A DNA stretch of 64,000 nt from Thalassotalea euphylliae (GTDB lineage Bacteria; Pseudomonadota; Gammaproteobacteria; Enterobacterales; Alteromonadaceae): positions 1,488,001 through 1,552,000 of the forward strand of contig NZ_QUOU01000001.1 in assembly GCF_003390335.1 (NCBI RefSeq), read 5' to 3'. The notes under the pieces are model-generated. The model searched no databases and was not told the origin of the DNA. It saw nothing but the letters and a program-made list of their open reading frames with translations. Positions 8,047 through 16,046 of the stretch are shown piece after piece. A program made the translations under genes and the position numbers. Position 1 is the stretch's first letter, and each line of letters begins with the position of its first letter.

Positions 8047-9549
8047 TTAGCGCGCCATTTTCCAGCGAGTAATTTCCTCTGGCGTCATAATATGAATGCT
8101 TTCAGCGGGCGCTGCATTCAAGGTAAAAAAGTAGAATTCAGTTGGCTCTGCTAATTGGATATGTTGATAAAACTCAATATAAGGTCGGTGGTCAGCGTGA
8201 TCACGAGGCAATTGCGCGGCTACTGTGCCATCGCCGGTACCCCATGAATGAACGCCAATGCTGGCGCCTTCGGCAATTACGCGACGGTTGCCGGCGAGGA
8301 AGAAATCAACACCGCCAGAGGCAATGTCACTGTTTGATAGTAATTCCGTATTCAAGCCTCGGTCGTAAACCATTTTCGCAGCGCGTAGATTACTGTCGTC
8401 ATCAGCAGAGCCAGGCACATTAATCAGCACAATGTTTTTTACCGCAGGGTAATTGTTTGTCAATTCAGTGACCTTAGTCACTATGCCTGGCCCGATAACG
8501 CCGTACATTTCAGCTTTGTCTTGATTGATAATAAAACAGGCACTGCCGTTGAAGCTCTCTTCGGCTTGACGACAAGCAGCTTCCGAAGTGGCACCTATAA
8601 CCCCTGCCGTTGGTGTTAGGGCTGGCGTCGAGCCCGTATCACTACTTTGAACGCTAAACTGCGTCGAGTTGTACGTGCCATCAGGTAAGGTTGTTGGCAG
8701 CAAATACACTTGATTGGTTAGTATGGTGAATGCTGCAGGATCACCCAAGCGTACTTTTTCTCGGGTATTTAAGCGCCACTCAGTTTGAATTTCTGCTAAG
8801 CGGCCATTAAATTCCTGACCACCTAATATCGAGGTAAGTACCCAGTAGGTGTACTCAGTGACCATGCAGCTATAGTCACAGGTTTGGTCGTCGTAGGTAT
8901 ACCAAGCACCTTCTGGGTATTGCGCAGGTACGGCTTCAAAGCGGCCACCACGTGCAATATCCATAGCATCGGCAATCGCTGAGTCAACACGTTCACCAAA
9001 TATTTCAGGGTAAACGGCTGAGTAGCCAACATGCGTTATCAAGTGCAGAATTTCTTCCAAGCTGCCATCAAACTGGCCATTGGCAGCGCCATTGGGGATG
9101 GTTTCAGTGGCTTGTAAATCTTGAAATCTGTCTTGATCTTCCACATTAGCGAGACGCTCAGCTAATGACTCTGATTCGGTTCCATCGCGCGACATGATCA
9201 TGGTTGCTTTTCGGCGAACTAATTCGTCAACCACTTGTTGGTTGTCGGCTACGCCATCATCGTCATTGTCTAAGTATTCCGCCATAATGGTGGCCGCGTG
9301 CAACAGTTTAGCATCAGGTACTTGTGCAGACGCCCGTACCTCAACGCCAAAGACTTTAACAAACTTTGGAAATACACTTTCAACACTATTCCCGGTCGGT
9401 GCCGGTGTTGGCGCAGGAGCAGGAGCTGGTGTCGGTGCTGGAGCTGGCGTCGTGGTATTGCCATTGCCGCTACCGCCACAGGCCGCTAGGCCTATGCAAG
9501 TTGCGGCAGCTACCAAGGTTGCACATTGTAGTTTTTTGAATCTGGACAT
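8047..9549 (-). CDS. Lipoprotein with EF-hand-like N-terminal domain and ClpP/SppA-like C-terminal domain
   Basis: A 500-residue lipoprotein. The signal peptide ends in the lipobox LAAC (Cys24), followed by a Pro/Ala/Thr linker (34-52). The N-terminal domain has a calcium-loop-like DNDDDGVAD (94-102), EEILHLITH (165-173), and a conserved block with YTYDDQTCDYSCM and EYTYW around 217-236. The C-terminal domain (about 330-500) has the order of a ClpP/crotonase-type serine hydrolase: a beta strand NIVLINVPGSADDD, then SDIASGGVDFFLAG (about 407-420) like the SppA nucleophile region, then GASIGVHSWG (about 428-437), which could supply His. The protein is probably membrane-anchored, facing the periplasm or surface. 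Function is unknown; a peptidase or hydrolase role is inferred. GTAAG boxes lie 70-105 bp upstream. Confidence 0.75.
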   Translation of the reverse strand: MSRFKKLQCATLVAAATCIGLAACGGSGNGNTTTPAPAPTPAPAPAPTPAPTGNSVESVFPKFVKVFGVEVRASAQVPDAKLLHAATIMAEYLDNDDDGVADNQQVVDELVRRKATMIMSRDGTESESLAERLANVEDQDRFQDLQATETIPNGAANGQFDGSLEEILHLITHVGYSAVYPEIFGERVDSAIADAMDIARGGRFEAVPAQYPEGAWYTYDDQTCDYSCMVTEYTYWVLTSILGGQEFNGRLAEIQTEWRLNTREKVRLGDPAAFTILTNQVYLLPTTLPDGTYNSTQFSVQSSDTGSTPALTPTAGVIGATSEAACRQAEESFNGSACFIINQDKAEMYGVIGPGIVTKVTELTNNYPAVKNIVLINVPGSADDDSNLRAAKMVYDRGLNTELLSNSDIASGGVDFFLAGNRRVIAEGASIGVHSWGTGDGTVAAQLPRDHADHRPYIEFYQHIQLAEPTEFYFFTLNAAPAESIHIMTPEEITRWKMAR

Positions 9550-9618
9550 CTCTAATATACCTCTAAAATACTTAGCTAATGACGGTGAGCACTATAGAGT
9601 AAAGGCTTGGTAGATTAC

Positions 9619-9654
9619 GTAAGCGCATGTAAGCAATAATTTGCGTTTTGTAAG
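9619..9654. promoter_or_regulatory. GTAAG boxes upstream of the lipoprotein gene
   Basis: GTAAG occurs at 9619-9623, 9629-9633 (10-bp period) and 9650-9654. The cluster lies 70-105 bp before the start codon at 9549, a normal activator position. It matches the boxes at 2071-2114 and 13754-13798. Regulation by the two-component system at 2172-4223 is inferred from shared motif and proximity only. Confidence 0.5.
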
Positions 9655-9751
9655 CAGCTACTCAGCTAGTGCATGAGTTATTTAAATCTGAAATTACTTA
9701 AATGAACTAGCTGAATAACCAATGCTGTTAAAAATTATTGAGCTTTTTAAC

Positions 9752-10516
9752 TCAGGATTTTTTTGCCATAGCAACTTGCTGAGCGATGTGTCTTTTATTG
9801 AGAAAATAAGTGGTTAATTGCTGTATTTTTCGCTGCCAAAAGCGTTTACCTGCTTTGCCTTTTCGCTGTGTTATCGTGCTTTGGTAAGACATATCTTGCG
9901 ATATGGGATAGGGCATCAAGGAGCAAACTTCGACATTACTTTCCCAGAAATGTTGAATATCAACATCGACAGGTCGCCCGAATTTCGTTGACTGTGCGAG
10001 CAATTTTTTAGCTGCTTCTTTGGTGATGGCCGACGCGGCACAGCCTGTCATCGGTTTATTGTGTATCACCAGATCAAAACCGTTGCCAATAGGCTGACTA
10101 AAGACAATTGGCCTTGTTCTACTTTGATAGGCTGATAATTTAATGACCTGCCAGTCCATGTGCAGTGTATCTAGGGTGTCTATAGCCAGATGCATATTAC
10201 CGTTAATAGCGATATCGTCTTCTAGCACTATGCCGTATGGCGCATCGCCATCAGCAATTTTTTGCCATGCTGCTCGGTGACTCAAATAACAACCTACTTC
10301 ACCGTTACTCAGCGGTCGGTAGTAATTGCGGTTATTTAACGTTTCACTGTAATGCTGGTGTTTTTGAGCTGTTGTCAGCGCATCACCAAGTACGGCGGGT
10401 ATTCGTTCAAATGACAGCTGTTGACTTGCCAATATTGTATGGCAATTGAGCAGCCGATCTTTGCTTTTATCTAAGTTGATTAAGTAGATTTTCGGTGCGG
10501 GTGAATGCTTACTCAT
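9752..10516 (-). CDS. Glycosyltransferase family 25 protein (LPS biosynthesis, LgtB/LpsA-like)
   Basis: A 254-residue GT25 enzyme, a family that adds sugars (often galactose) to the LPS core. Its hallmarks are KIYLINLDKSKDRL near the N-terminus, NGEVGCYLSHRAAW in the middle and the metal-binding VLEDDIAI. The start is set at the ATG at 10516 rather than an upstream in-frame codon at 10705, because it gives the family N-terminus MSKHSPAPKIYLINL and is preceded by GGAGGT. The start overlaps the last 8 bp of the GT2 gene, so the two were translationally coupled. The C-terminus is basic. It is intact although its GT2 partner is broken. Confidence 0.88.
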   Translation of the reverse strand: MSKHSPAPKIYLINLDKSKDRLLNCHTILASQQLSFERIPAVLGDALTTAQKHQHYSETLNNRNYYRPLSNGEVGCYLSHRAAWQKIADGDAPYGIVLEDDIAINGNMHLAIDTLDTLHMDWQVIKLSAYQSRTRPIVFSQPIGNGFDLVIHNKPMTGCAASAITKEAAKKLLAQSTKFGRPVDVDIQHFWESNVEVCSLMPYPISQDMSYQSTITQRKGKAGKRFWQRKIQQLTTYFLNKRHIAQQVAMAKKS

Positions 10517-11276
10517 ATTCACCTCCAAGCTCTTCCAGCTCAAATAACTTTGCCTCTTTGGCAAAGGCGTAAAATGCACAGATGACTGAATTGATATAGC
10601 CACGCTTACCGGAGAAAATAAATCCGTGAATAAAATAGCGTTGAAGAAAAGTAATGGTGAATACGGTAAATAGTTTGAGCGCGCTACTTTTGCGCTTCTT
10701 TTCAAATTTTTCCTTGGATTTTAACGACGAATACAAGTTACCTTTCTCAACGAGCTTGCCAATTGAGTTGTATCCGTAGTGCTCGAAAGTGTCTTTGACG
10801 TATAGCTCGCTACCCTCAATAACTGCACTTTCATGAACAAGCGTATGCTCGTTAAATTTTGCTTTGGACTGCCGATAAAGTCTTAGGTTGTTGGGCTTTT
10901 TGGTTAAATTCGAGAATGGTTTGTTGATGAAGATATCGTTTCGCTTAAACCGAACACTGTCATACTTTCCGGCTTCAACAATATTTCTGATGGTATTTTT
11001 AGTGGCGGCAGTGAGCTCTTCATCTGCATCTAAATTTTATACCCAGTCATTTTTACACAATGACATCGCAAACTGTTTTTGCTGAGCATAGCCCAACCAC
11101 GCTTGGTAGCAGGTTTTAGCACCAAAACGCTTGGCGATATTCACTGTTTCGTCGCTACTGCCGCTGTCTACGACAATCACTTCGTCGAACTCACGCAGCG
11201 ACATTAATAGCCTTTGCAGATTTTTTTCTTCGTTCAACGTAACAATAAAAACACTAATGGGTATTTTTGCATTCAT
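10509..11276 (-). pseudogene. Glycosyltransferase family 2 (WaaE/KdtX/LgtF-like), interrupted by an in-frame TAA
   Basis: The frame starts at 11276 with ISVFIVTLNEEKNLQRLL, the classic start of a WaaE/LgtF-type LPS core glycosyltransferase. It stops after 79 residues at a TAA (11039-11037) and resumes in the same frame with NLDADEELTAATKN and about 175 more residues to the TAA at 10511-10509. Relatives read NDWVLNLDADE, so the TAA stands in place of a Leu codon (TTA to TAA is one change). The DxD metal-binding motif lies directly after the stop, so the truncated product cannot be active. The remaining sequence shows no further damage, which suggests a recent event or an error. The adjacent GT25 gene is coupled to its end. 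Confidence 0.87.
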
Positions 11277-11610
11277 TCTTTAGTGGCCTCTACTTAAATT
11301 AGGTAACAGCTCGAAAAGCCTAGAATTAAAGTGAGCCACTCAAGTATTGAGTGCAGTGCCAGCTCTGATTGGCGAGCATTATTCCTTAATTTTCTGAGCC
11401 CTTGCGTAAGGCTGTGTAAGAGGTTTGTAAGTAAGGTTGAACAAGCTCGCGCGGATTGAGAAATACAAAAGTATGATCAAGTAAATAGTGCTTTGTGGTG
11501 ACGTGTGACTCGATTGTTAACACGCAAAACTAGTGCGTTTAGCACCGTTTTAAAATCTAGACCAGAGCAAGGTAAAGTGGCCGCGTTTTGTGCCACTTTG
11601 GGCTGGGAAC
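11277..11610. other. Intergenic region holding the glycosyltransferase promoter
   Basis: This 334-bp gap between the TonB receptor end and the GT2 start contains the GTAAG cluster at 11406-11435 and no reading frame worth reporting. No clear terminator was found for the TonB receptor's neighbours. Confidence 0.4.
11406..11435. promoter_or_regulatory. GTAAG boxes upstream of the glycosyltransferase pair
   Basis: GTAAG occurs at 11406-11410 and 11416-11420 (10-bp period) and again at 11427-11431 and 11431-11435. The cluster is 130-160 bp upstream of the GT2 start at 11276. It has the same motif and spacing as the boxes at 2071, 9619 and 13754. Confidence 0.5.
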
Positions 11611-13674
11611 CTAGAACTTGACGGTTAACCCAATCGAAGGAAACATCTCCATTCCCGTGTCCTTTTCAATCGTAAAGTTTGTCGGGCTGTCATCGCCTCG
11701 TGGCGAGTAGGAATAACCAGAAACATTATCATTGTTGGTAGCGTTAATGACGGCGAAATTGATTTCAGAATCCAAGCCAAACAGCGTTGTTTTGTAGTTG
11801 GCGCTTAAATCTAAGCGGTAATAGGTGGGTAGGGTGCTCGAGTTTAGTGCACCATAGTTAGGCAAAAAGAACCCAGGGTGGTTTGGATTATCCCTTAGGC
11901 CAGTAATAGGGGTGTACTTGGCACCACTGCGTACCGACAGTTTTAAACCGACATCCCAAGCATCATTAATTTGATAATGCGCCACTATATTCGCCAAAAT
12001 TGGCGTGTCTAGGTAATATTCTGTGGTGACATTGGTTACGTCATTCGTTCTGTCGCTGTTTGACCAACTGACTGACGCCCAACCGTACCAGCCGTTGTAT
12101 AAGGCTCTATTGATCACCCATTCGACGCCTTTTGCACTGCCTGACAAGTCATTACTGTAACGCAATGCCGCATTCGGGTGATTGTCATCTAGCGATAACG
12201 CCATATCGTCGAGATCTTTGTAGTAAAAATCTATCTGTGTATTCCATAGGTCATTGATATCGTATGAGAAGGCTAGGTTGTAATGGCTTGCTTTCGGCGA
12301 TTTTAAATTCGGATTCCCGAGCTTTTTCAGCGCCTTATCAATATCGGGAAAACGGCTATAAGTGCCGTATTTTCCGGTGATGGCAAAGCCGTCAAACGGG
12401 TACCAAGTCAATGAGGCTCTGGGGTGAACAAAGGTTTGATCGGTATAATCATCCCGCTCTGCGCGCAAACCTAAAGACAAATCAAGGTCGTCAGATATTT
12501 TCCACATATTGTCAATGTACAGGGCAGTATCCAAGCGGGTTAACTTATCCGTGTCTTGCACTCGTTCGCCTCTTTTCTCTTCACAATCAGCATCGTGATC
12601 GGTACAAAAATAAGGAATTTGATCGTAGCTGTAGTCGCTGTCGCTATGCTGAATGTTTAACCCTAGTATGAGTTGCTGATTCTCACGCCAGTCATAAGTG
12701 TATTTTGAGCGCAGGTTCAAGCGGCGAGTGCTTAAATCAATAAATTGCCCTTGGCCAAAGGTTTGTTTTTGGCTTTCGGTCATGTGTCCAAAGGTAATTT
12801 CGAAACGGCTAACGTCATCAGCAAAGTACTGCCACGAGAGCGTTTGCTGATCAAATCGATTATTCAAGGAGTCTTCACCTATAGCATCTGGGTTTAGCAT
12901 GGTTTCTTCAGCCTGCGCCGAAATGGTTAGCGCACCTTCATCACTGGCGCCAGTAGCACTGAAAGTTAGCTTTTGATCCTTGCCAATTAACCATTGATAT
13001 TTACCTTGATAGTCATCGCTGATCGGCTGTTTGGAAATGGTTTCACCATCATCTTCTTCGCCCTCTGTAACAAACAAATGCACTAAGCTACGTCGATAGG
13101 AAAAATAGAAGGCTTGATCATCAGTAATACCGCCTTCAACCATAAAGCCAGTTTTCAGCATGCTCGCTTCTAGTGTAGTTTCCAAATCTTGGTTTCTTGG
13201 GTCTCGCAATTTAACGTCGATGATACCACCTGTTGCATTGCCAAATTCCGTGCCGAATGCGGCTGGGTAAAGTGAAAAATCACTGATCACATTTTTGTTG
13301 AAAATACTGTCGCCAAATAAGTGAAAAATATAATTGGCGGGCATATTGTCAATGTAAAAGGCGTTATCGTCAGGAGACGAGCCTCTAATAGCTGGCTCAC
13401 CACCGTCATCGCCATCGGCGTAGACAATACCGGGTAGGCTAAACACAGCGCTTAATGGATCGTTGGCTAGACTTGGCACATTAAAAAGTTTTTGCGTATT
13501 TTCAGTTATTTCCGTATTTGCTTGGTTTCGACGACCGTTAACTTCTATGACTTCAACGTCTTTATTAGGGGGATCGATACTTATTTCAGTCGCCTGCACA
13601 TGGCTGATGCAAAAAACGGATGAAAAGGTGAGTGAAGACATGGTTACCCAACGTCGCTTATTTAATCTGGTCAT
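11611..13674 (-). CDS. TonB-dependent outer-membrane receptor
   Basis: A 687-residue outer-membrane receptor with a signal peptide ending near QATE (about residue 30). A plug domain follows (VEVIEVNGRRNQ, GGEPAIRGSSPDDNAFYIDNMP, GNATGGIIDVKLRDPR), then a beta barrel that ends in an aromatic residue (SIGLTVKF). The substrate is not evident; the acidic EEDDGET and cysteine-containing loops give no clear clue. The length is typical of a small TonB receptor. Five GTAAG-type boxes at exact 10-bp intervals lie 80-124 bp upstream of the start. Its position near LPS glycosyltransferases suggests a role in envelope adaptation, which is inference. Confidence 0.9.
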   Translation of the reverse strand: MTRLNKRRWVTMSSLTFSSVFCISHVQATEISIDPPNKDVEVIEVNGRRNQANTEITENTQKLFNVPSLANDPLSAVFSLPGIVYADGDDGGEPAIRGSSPDDNAFYIDNMPANYIFHLFGDSIFNKNVISDFSLYPAAFGTEFGNATGGIIDVKLRDPRNQDLETTLEASMLKTGFMVEGGITDDQAFYFSYRRSLVHLFVTEGEEDDGETISKQPISDDYQGKYQWLIGKDQKLTFSATGASDEGALTISAQAEETMLNPDAIGEDSLNNRFDQQTLSWQYFADDVSRFEITFGHMTESQKQTFGQGQFIDLSTRRLNLRSKYTYDWRENQQLILGLNIQHSDSDYSYDQIPYFCTDHDADCEEKRGERVQDTDKLTRLDTALYIDNMWKISDDLDLSLGLRAERDDYTDQTFVHPRASLTWYPFDGFAITGKYGTYSRFPDIDKALKKLGNPNLKSPKASHYNLAFSYDINDLWNTQIDFYYKDLDDMALSLDDNHPNAALRYSNDLSGSAKGVEWVINRALYNGWYGWASVSWSNSDRTNDVTNVTTEYYLDTPILANIVAHYQINDAWDVGLKLSVRSGAKYTPITGLRDNPNHPGFFLPNYGALNSSTLPTYYRLDLSANYKTTLFGLDSEINFAVINATNNDNVSGYSYSPRGDDSPTNFTIEKDTGMEMFPSIGLTVKF

Positions 13675-13753
13675 TTGTATTTGCTTTCCTATCGAGCGAA
13701 TAAGGGGGAACGAAATTTCCAGATTATTATGCGGATAGCGCTTGGGAATTTGG

Positions 13754-13798
13754 GTAAGGGCAAGTAAGAGGGTGTAAGAAAGTTTAAGGTTGTGTAAG
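13754..13798. promoter_or_regulatory. Five-fold GTAAG array with exact 10-bp period
   Basis: GTAAG lies at 13754, 13764, 13774 and 13794, with the variant TTAAG at 13784, so five boxes sit on the same face of the helix in a row. The array is 80-124 bp upstream of the TonB receptor start at 13674. Such an array would bind an OmpR-family regulator as stacked dimers. It is the strongest copy of the motif in the window. Confidence 0.65.
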
Positions 13799-13958
13799 CG
13801 CAGCGTGGCCCGTGCACTTGGGGTTAAACGGCAGGCATTTTAATGAAAGTGTGGGTCAAAGGCTGCCTGCTTAGTTGAATTATAAAGAGCAAAAAAACCA
13901 GCCGCTGTATTAGCGCTTCTAATAGCCGCAGTAATAGGTTAGCGACTAAATAGGCGTG

Positions 13959-14156
13959 CTAGCTGTCAATCAAATACTGCTGGTAACCTTGAATGCCAAA
14001 GTAGCGAATCGATTTTTTGTGCTTAACTCGTTTGGCAATCAAAGTGTCGCCACAGTAAATACGTACGATCTGTTTATCGCCATTGCTATCACTGTCGTAG
14101 CTGTGTTGATCGTTAAGGCGCAAGTTGTCGAACTCGCTGCGCATAATTAGCTTCAA
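13959..14156 (-). CDS. Small hydrophilic protein of unknown function (65 aa)
   Basis: A 65-residue charged protein (MKLIMRSEFDNLRL... YQQYLIDS) with one Cys and no membrane segment. It lies 37 bp downstream of the PspB-like gene on the same strand and is likely cotranscribed with it. No family was recognised. Short length makes the call uncertain, but position and codon use are plausible. Confidence 0.45.
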   Translation of the reverse strand: MKLIMRSEFDNLRLNDQHSYDSDSNGDKQIVRIYCGDTLIAKRVKHKKSIRYFGIQGYQQYLIDS

Positions 14157-14193
14157 ATCTAAACCTCTTATCGTGATTGAAAACTAGCAAGGG

Positions 14194-14439
14194 TTATAAG
14201 CCACTGATTTCTTTGTTAACGGCATATCCTTCGTCAGTCACTATTTTTTCCAATATTTGAACGCGCTCTTCAAGTTTTGATACCTGTAATTTTAGCGCTT
14301 CATTTTCTTTGTTGTTCTCGGCGTTGTATTTCAATGACTTTTCCTTGAAGCGCAGGTGTCTTTGATACATATCGTACATGACACCAAAGCCGACAGAAAT
14401 AAACACAATCAGCACAACCATCGTAGTTCCAGACATCAT
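14194..14439 (-). CDS. PspB-like small membrane protein with coiled coil
   Basis: An 81-residue protein with a single N-terminal membrane helix (about residues 6-24), a basic stretch and a coiled coil (about 30-70: NENEALKLQVSKLEERVQ then ILEKIV). This layout and the pattern LEERVQILEKIVTDE match phage-shock protein B, which helps sense inner-membrane stress with PspC. No pspA or pspC is next to it, so function as PspB is inferred. The start at 14439 is close to the end of the unrelated upstream gap. Confidence 0.6.
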   Translation of the reverse strand: MMSGTTMVVLIVFISVGFGVMYDMYQRHLRFKEKSLKYNAENNKENEALKLQVSKLEERVQILEKIVTDEGYAVNKEISGL

Positions 14440-14576
14440 TAGCCTCCATTACTGCGTCTGCAATTATTTGGCAGTATATCCAGTGATATTAAAAATTCAT
14501 AGCGGTGGGGTGACTAAATGAAATTCTGTGGTGCTTAGATGTTATGCCATTTGAAGAAAAAGCCGTAAAGTGGGCG

Positions 14577-14613
14577 AAAAAAAAGGCAACATGACCGCGA
14601 TGGTGATGTTGCC
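14577..14613 (-). terminator. Rho-independent terminator of the MlaC-like gene
   Basis: The inverted repeat GGCAACAT (14585-14592) with ATGTTGCC (14606-14613) is followed, on the minus strand, by a run of eight T residues. It lies 58 bp past the stop of the MlaC-like gene at 14671. Confidence 0.8.
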
Positions 14614-14670
14614 CTAAGAGAGAAAACAAAAATGTTAAATATCAGTGCTCGTTTAAATCACTTGACCGAA

Positions 14671-15285
14671 TTACTTGGCAATTGACGCAAGCTCCAGTGT
14701 TACTTGCGATAAACCTTGTTGCTGGATTTTACGCGACAACTCCGCTTTTTTACTTTCAAGCAGTGAAATGCCTTCCACTACCATATCGTAAGCTTTCCAT
14801 TGGCCCGTTTTTTTGTTGCGGCGCATTTTAAATTGAATTTCAACTTCTGGCGCACCTTCATCAACAATACGTGTTGAGACAGCGACAACGCGTTTACCTT
14901 TAAATGGCTTGGCTGGCTCGTATATAACTTGCTGGTTTTTGTAGTTAGCTAGCGCTGTCGCGTAAGTTCTGATCAAGTAATGACGCATGGCTTCGGCAAA
15001 TTTATTGCGCTCTTCCTTCGTGGTTTTCTTTAGTTGCTTACCCAGAATACGGAAAGCTGCATATTTGTAGTCAACATGCGGCATCAACTCTTCTTCCACG
15101 ATAGTGCGCATTAACTCTGGAAACTTGGTTAGCTCTTGTTGCTGTTGAGCAATACGGGTAAATAGGCTATTACCTGTTGTCTCCAGTGTTTGGTAAGGTG
15201 AAGACGTGCTGGCGTGTGCGTTAAACACACTACCAATCAGGATGAAAATGGTAATAAATACCTTGAACGTAAATGTCTTAGACAT
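14671..15285 (-). CDS. MlaC/Ttg2D-family periplasmic phospholipid-binding protein
   Basis: A 204-residue protein with a Sec signal peptide (cleavage near AHAS, about residue 25) and the full MlaC fold. MlaC carries phospholipids between the outer-membrane complex MlaA and the inner-membrane MlaFEDB transporter. Family signatures here include YQTLETTGNSLF, RTIVEEELMPHVDYKYAAF, and MRRNKKTGQWKAYDMVVEGIS. No other mla gene is adjacent, so this is a stand-alone carrier. A TetR operator lies 24-37 bp upstream of its start and its gene is next to the tetR gene, so expression is probably repressed by it. It is a paralogue of the broken gene at 1289-1930 and served to show the in-frame stop there. 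Confidence 0.88.
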   Translation of the reverse strand: MSKTFTFKVFITIFILIGSVFNAHASTSSPYQTLETTGNSLFTRIAQQQQELTKFPELMRTIVEEELMPHVDYKYAAFRILGKQLKKTTKEERNKFAEAMRHYLIRTYATALANYKNQQVIYEPAKPFKGKRVVAVSTRIVDEGAPEVEIQFKMRRNKKTGQWKAYDMVVEGISLLESKKAELSRKIQQQGLSQVTLELASIAK

Positions 15286-15308
15286 AATAACCCCTTAATT
15301 CTTGTCAA

Positions 15309-15322
15309 ACCGACCATTCGGT
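15309..15322. promoter_or_regulatory. TetR-type operator upstream of the MlaC-like gene
   Basis: The near-palindrome ACCGAC-CA-TTCGGT (one mismatch) is followed by CTGTTA. The same 20-bp pattern, with a perfect palindrome, lies at 16033-16046 in front of the tetR gene. Its position 24 bp before the start codon would block transcription. Confidence 0.75.
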
Positions 15323-15407
15323 CTGTTAAAATTCGTAAACAAAAAATTGACCACAGCGAGCAGTAAATTGATTGGTATTAATTAGTTAGCGATTAATCTG
15401 TTAATGA

Positions 15408-16013
15408 TCAATCGCTGCGCTTTAGCGATTTGATATAACGACAAAGCTCCGCCATTACCGTTTGGAACAGTGCTTTTTCTTGTGTGCCTTTGCTTAGGCT
15501 CGTTGAGCCGTTAAACCCAGAAACGATAAAATATGCAACCTGAGAATAATCAATATCATTGCGCAATTGATCACTCACGCGGCGCAAGTTTTCAGAAATT
15601 AACGTGTTGAGTTTTTGCTGCATCATTAAGGTACGCAGTCGAAAACCTTCGTCGACACTGGCCATTTCCAAACATAAATTATTCAGCGGACAACCGCATA
15701 CTACGTCTTCACAACTCATATCGTTTGCTGCGGCATGAAAAAAGTTACACAAGCCTTCAAGTGGGTCTGCTTGCGTAACTGCTGGTTCCCATGTTGCTAA
15801 AAACATTGGCGTGAATACTTCTTCTACAACGGCGTACCCTAGTTCATGCTTATTGGCAAAGTGATGATAAAGCGCGCCTTTCGAGATATTACAACGAGAC
15901 AAAATGGTCGACAGGCTAGTTGCCTGAAAGCCATTTTTGCGAATTTCATCGCCACTCACTTCGAGTATTAACTGCCTAGTTTGCTCAGGATCTCTCATAG
16001 ATGCCTTCCTCAA
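15408..16013 (-). CDS. TetR/AcrR-family transcriptional regulator
   Basis: A 201-residue repressor. The N-terminal helix-turn-helix is clear (GFQATSLSTILSRCNISKGA then LYHHFANKHEL, about residues 28-58). The C-terminal ligand domain contains four Cys within CEDVVCGCPLNNLC (about 99-112), common in TetR_C_6/AefR-like regulators; they could bind metal or react with electrophiles. It is transcribed toward the MlaC-like gene and has its own operator 20-33 bp upstream, suggesting self-repression and joint control of both genes. The inducer is unknown. Confidence 0.92.
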   Translation of the reverse strand: MRKASMRDPEQTRQLILEVSGDEIRKNGFQATSLSTILSRCNISKGALYHHFANKHELGYAVVEEVFTPMFLATWEPAVTQADPLEGLCNFFHAAANDMSCEDVVCGCPLNNLCLEMASVDEGFRLRTLMMQQKLNTLISENLRRVSDQLRNDIDYSQVAYFIVSGFNGSTSLSKGTQEKALFQTVMAELCRYIKSLKRSD

Positions 16014-16032
16014 TCAACTTGATGACATAATA

Positions 16033-16046
16033 ACCGACCAGTCGGT
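16033..16046. promoter_or_regulatory. TetR-type operator upstream of tetR
   Basis: A perfect palindrome ACCGAC-CA-GTCGGT followed by CTGTTA, 20 bp before the tetR start at 16013. It matches the operator at 15309-15322 in 17 or more of 20 positions, supporting autoregulation. Confidence 0.8.

Noticed and set aside
8142..8423. Frames opposite the lipoprotein gene
   Set aside because: They lie antisense to a well-supported gene with signal peptide and conserved domains.
9194..9613. An alanine/glycine/valine-rich frame on the plus strand
   Set aside because: It is the antisense of the lipoprotein's Pro/Ala linker and signal peptide.
1388..11276. Genome-wide reassignment of TAA to an amino acid
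   Set aside because: Many genes in the window, for example the MlaC-like gene at 14671, end with TAA at the normal family length, so TAA is a regular stop here.
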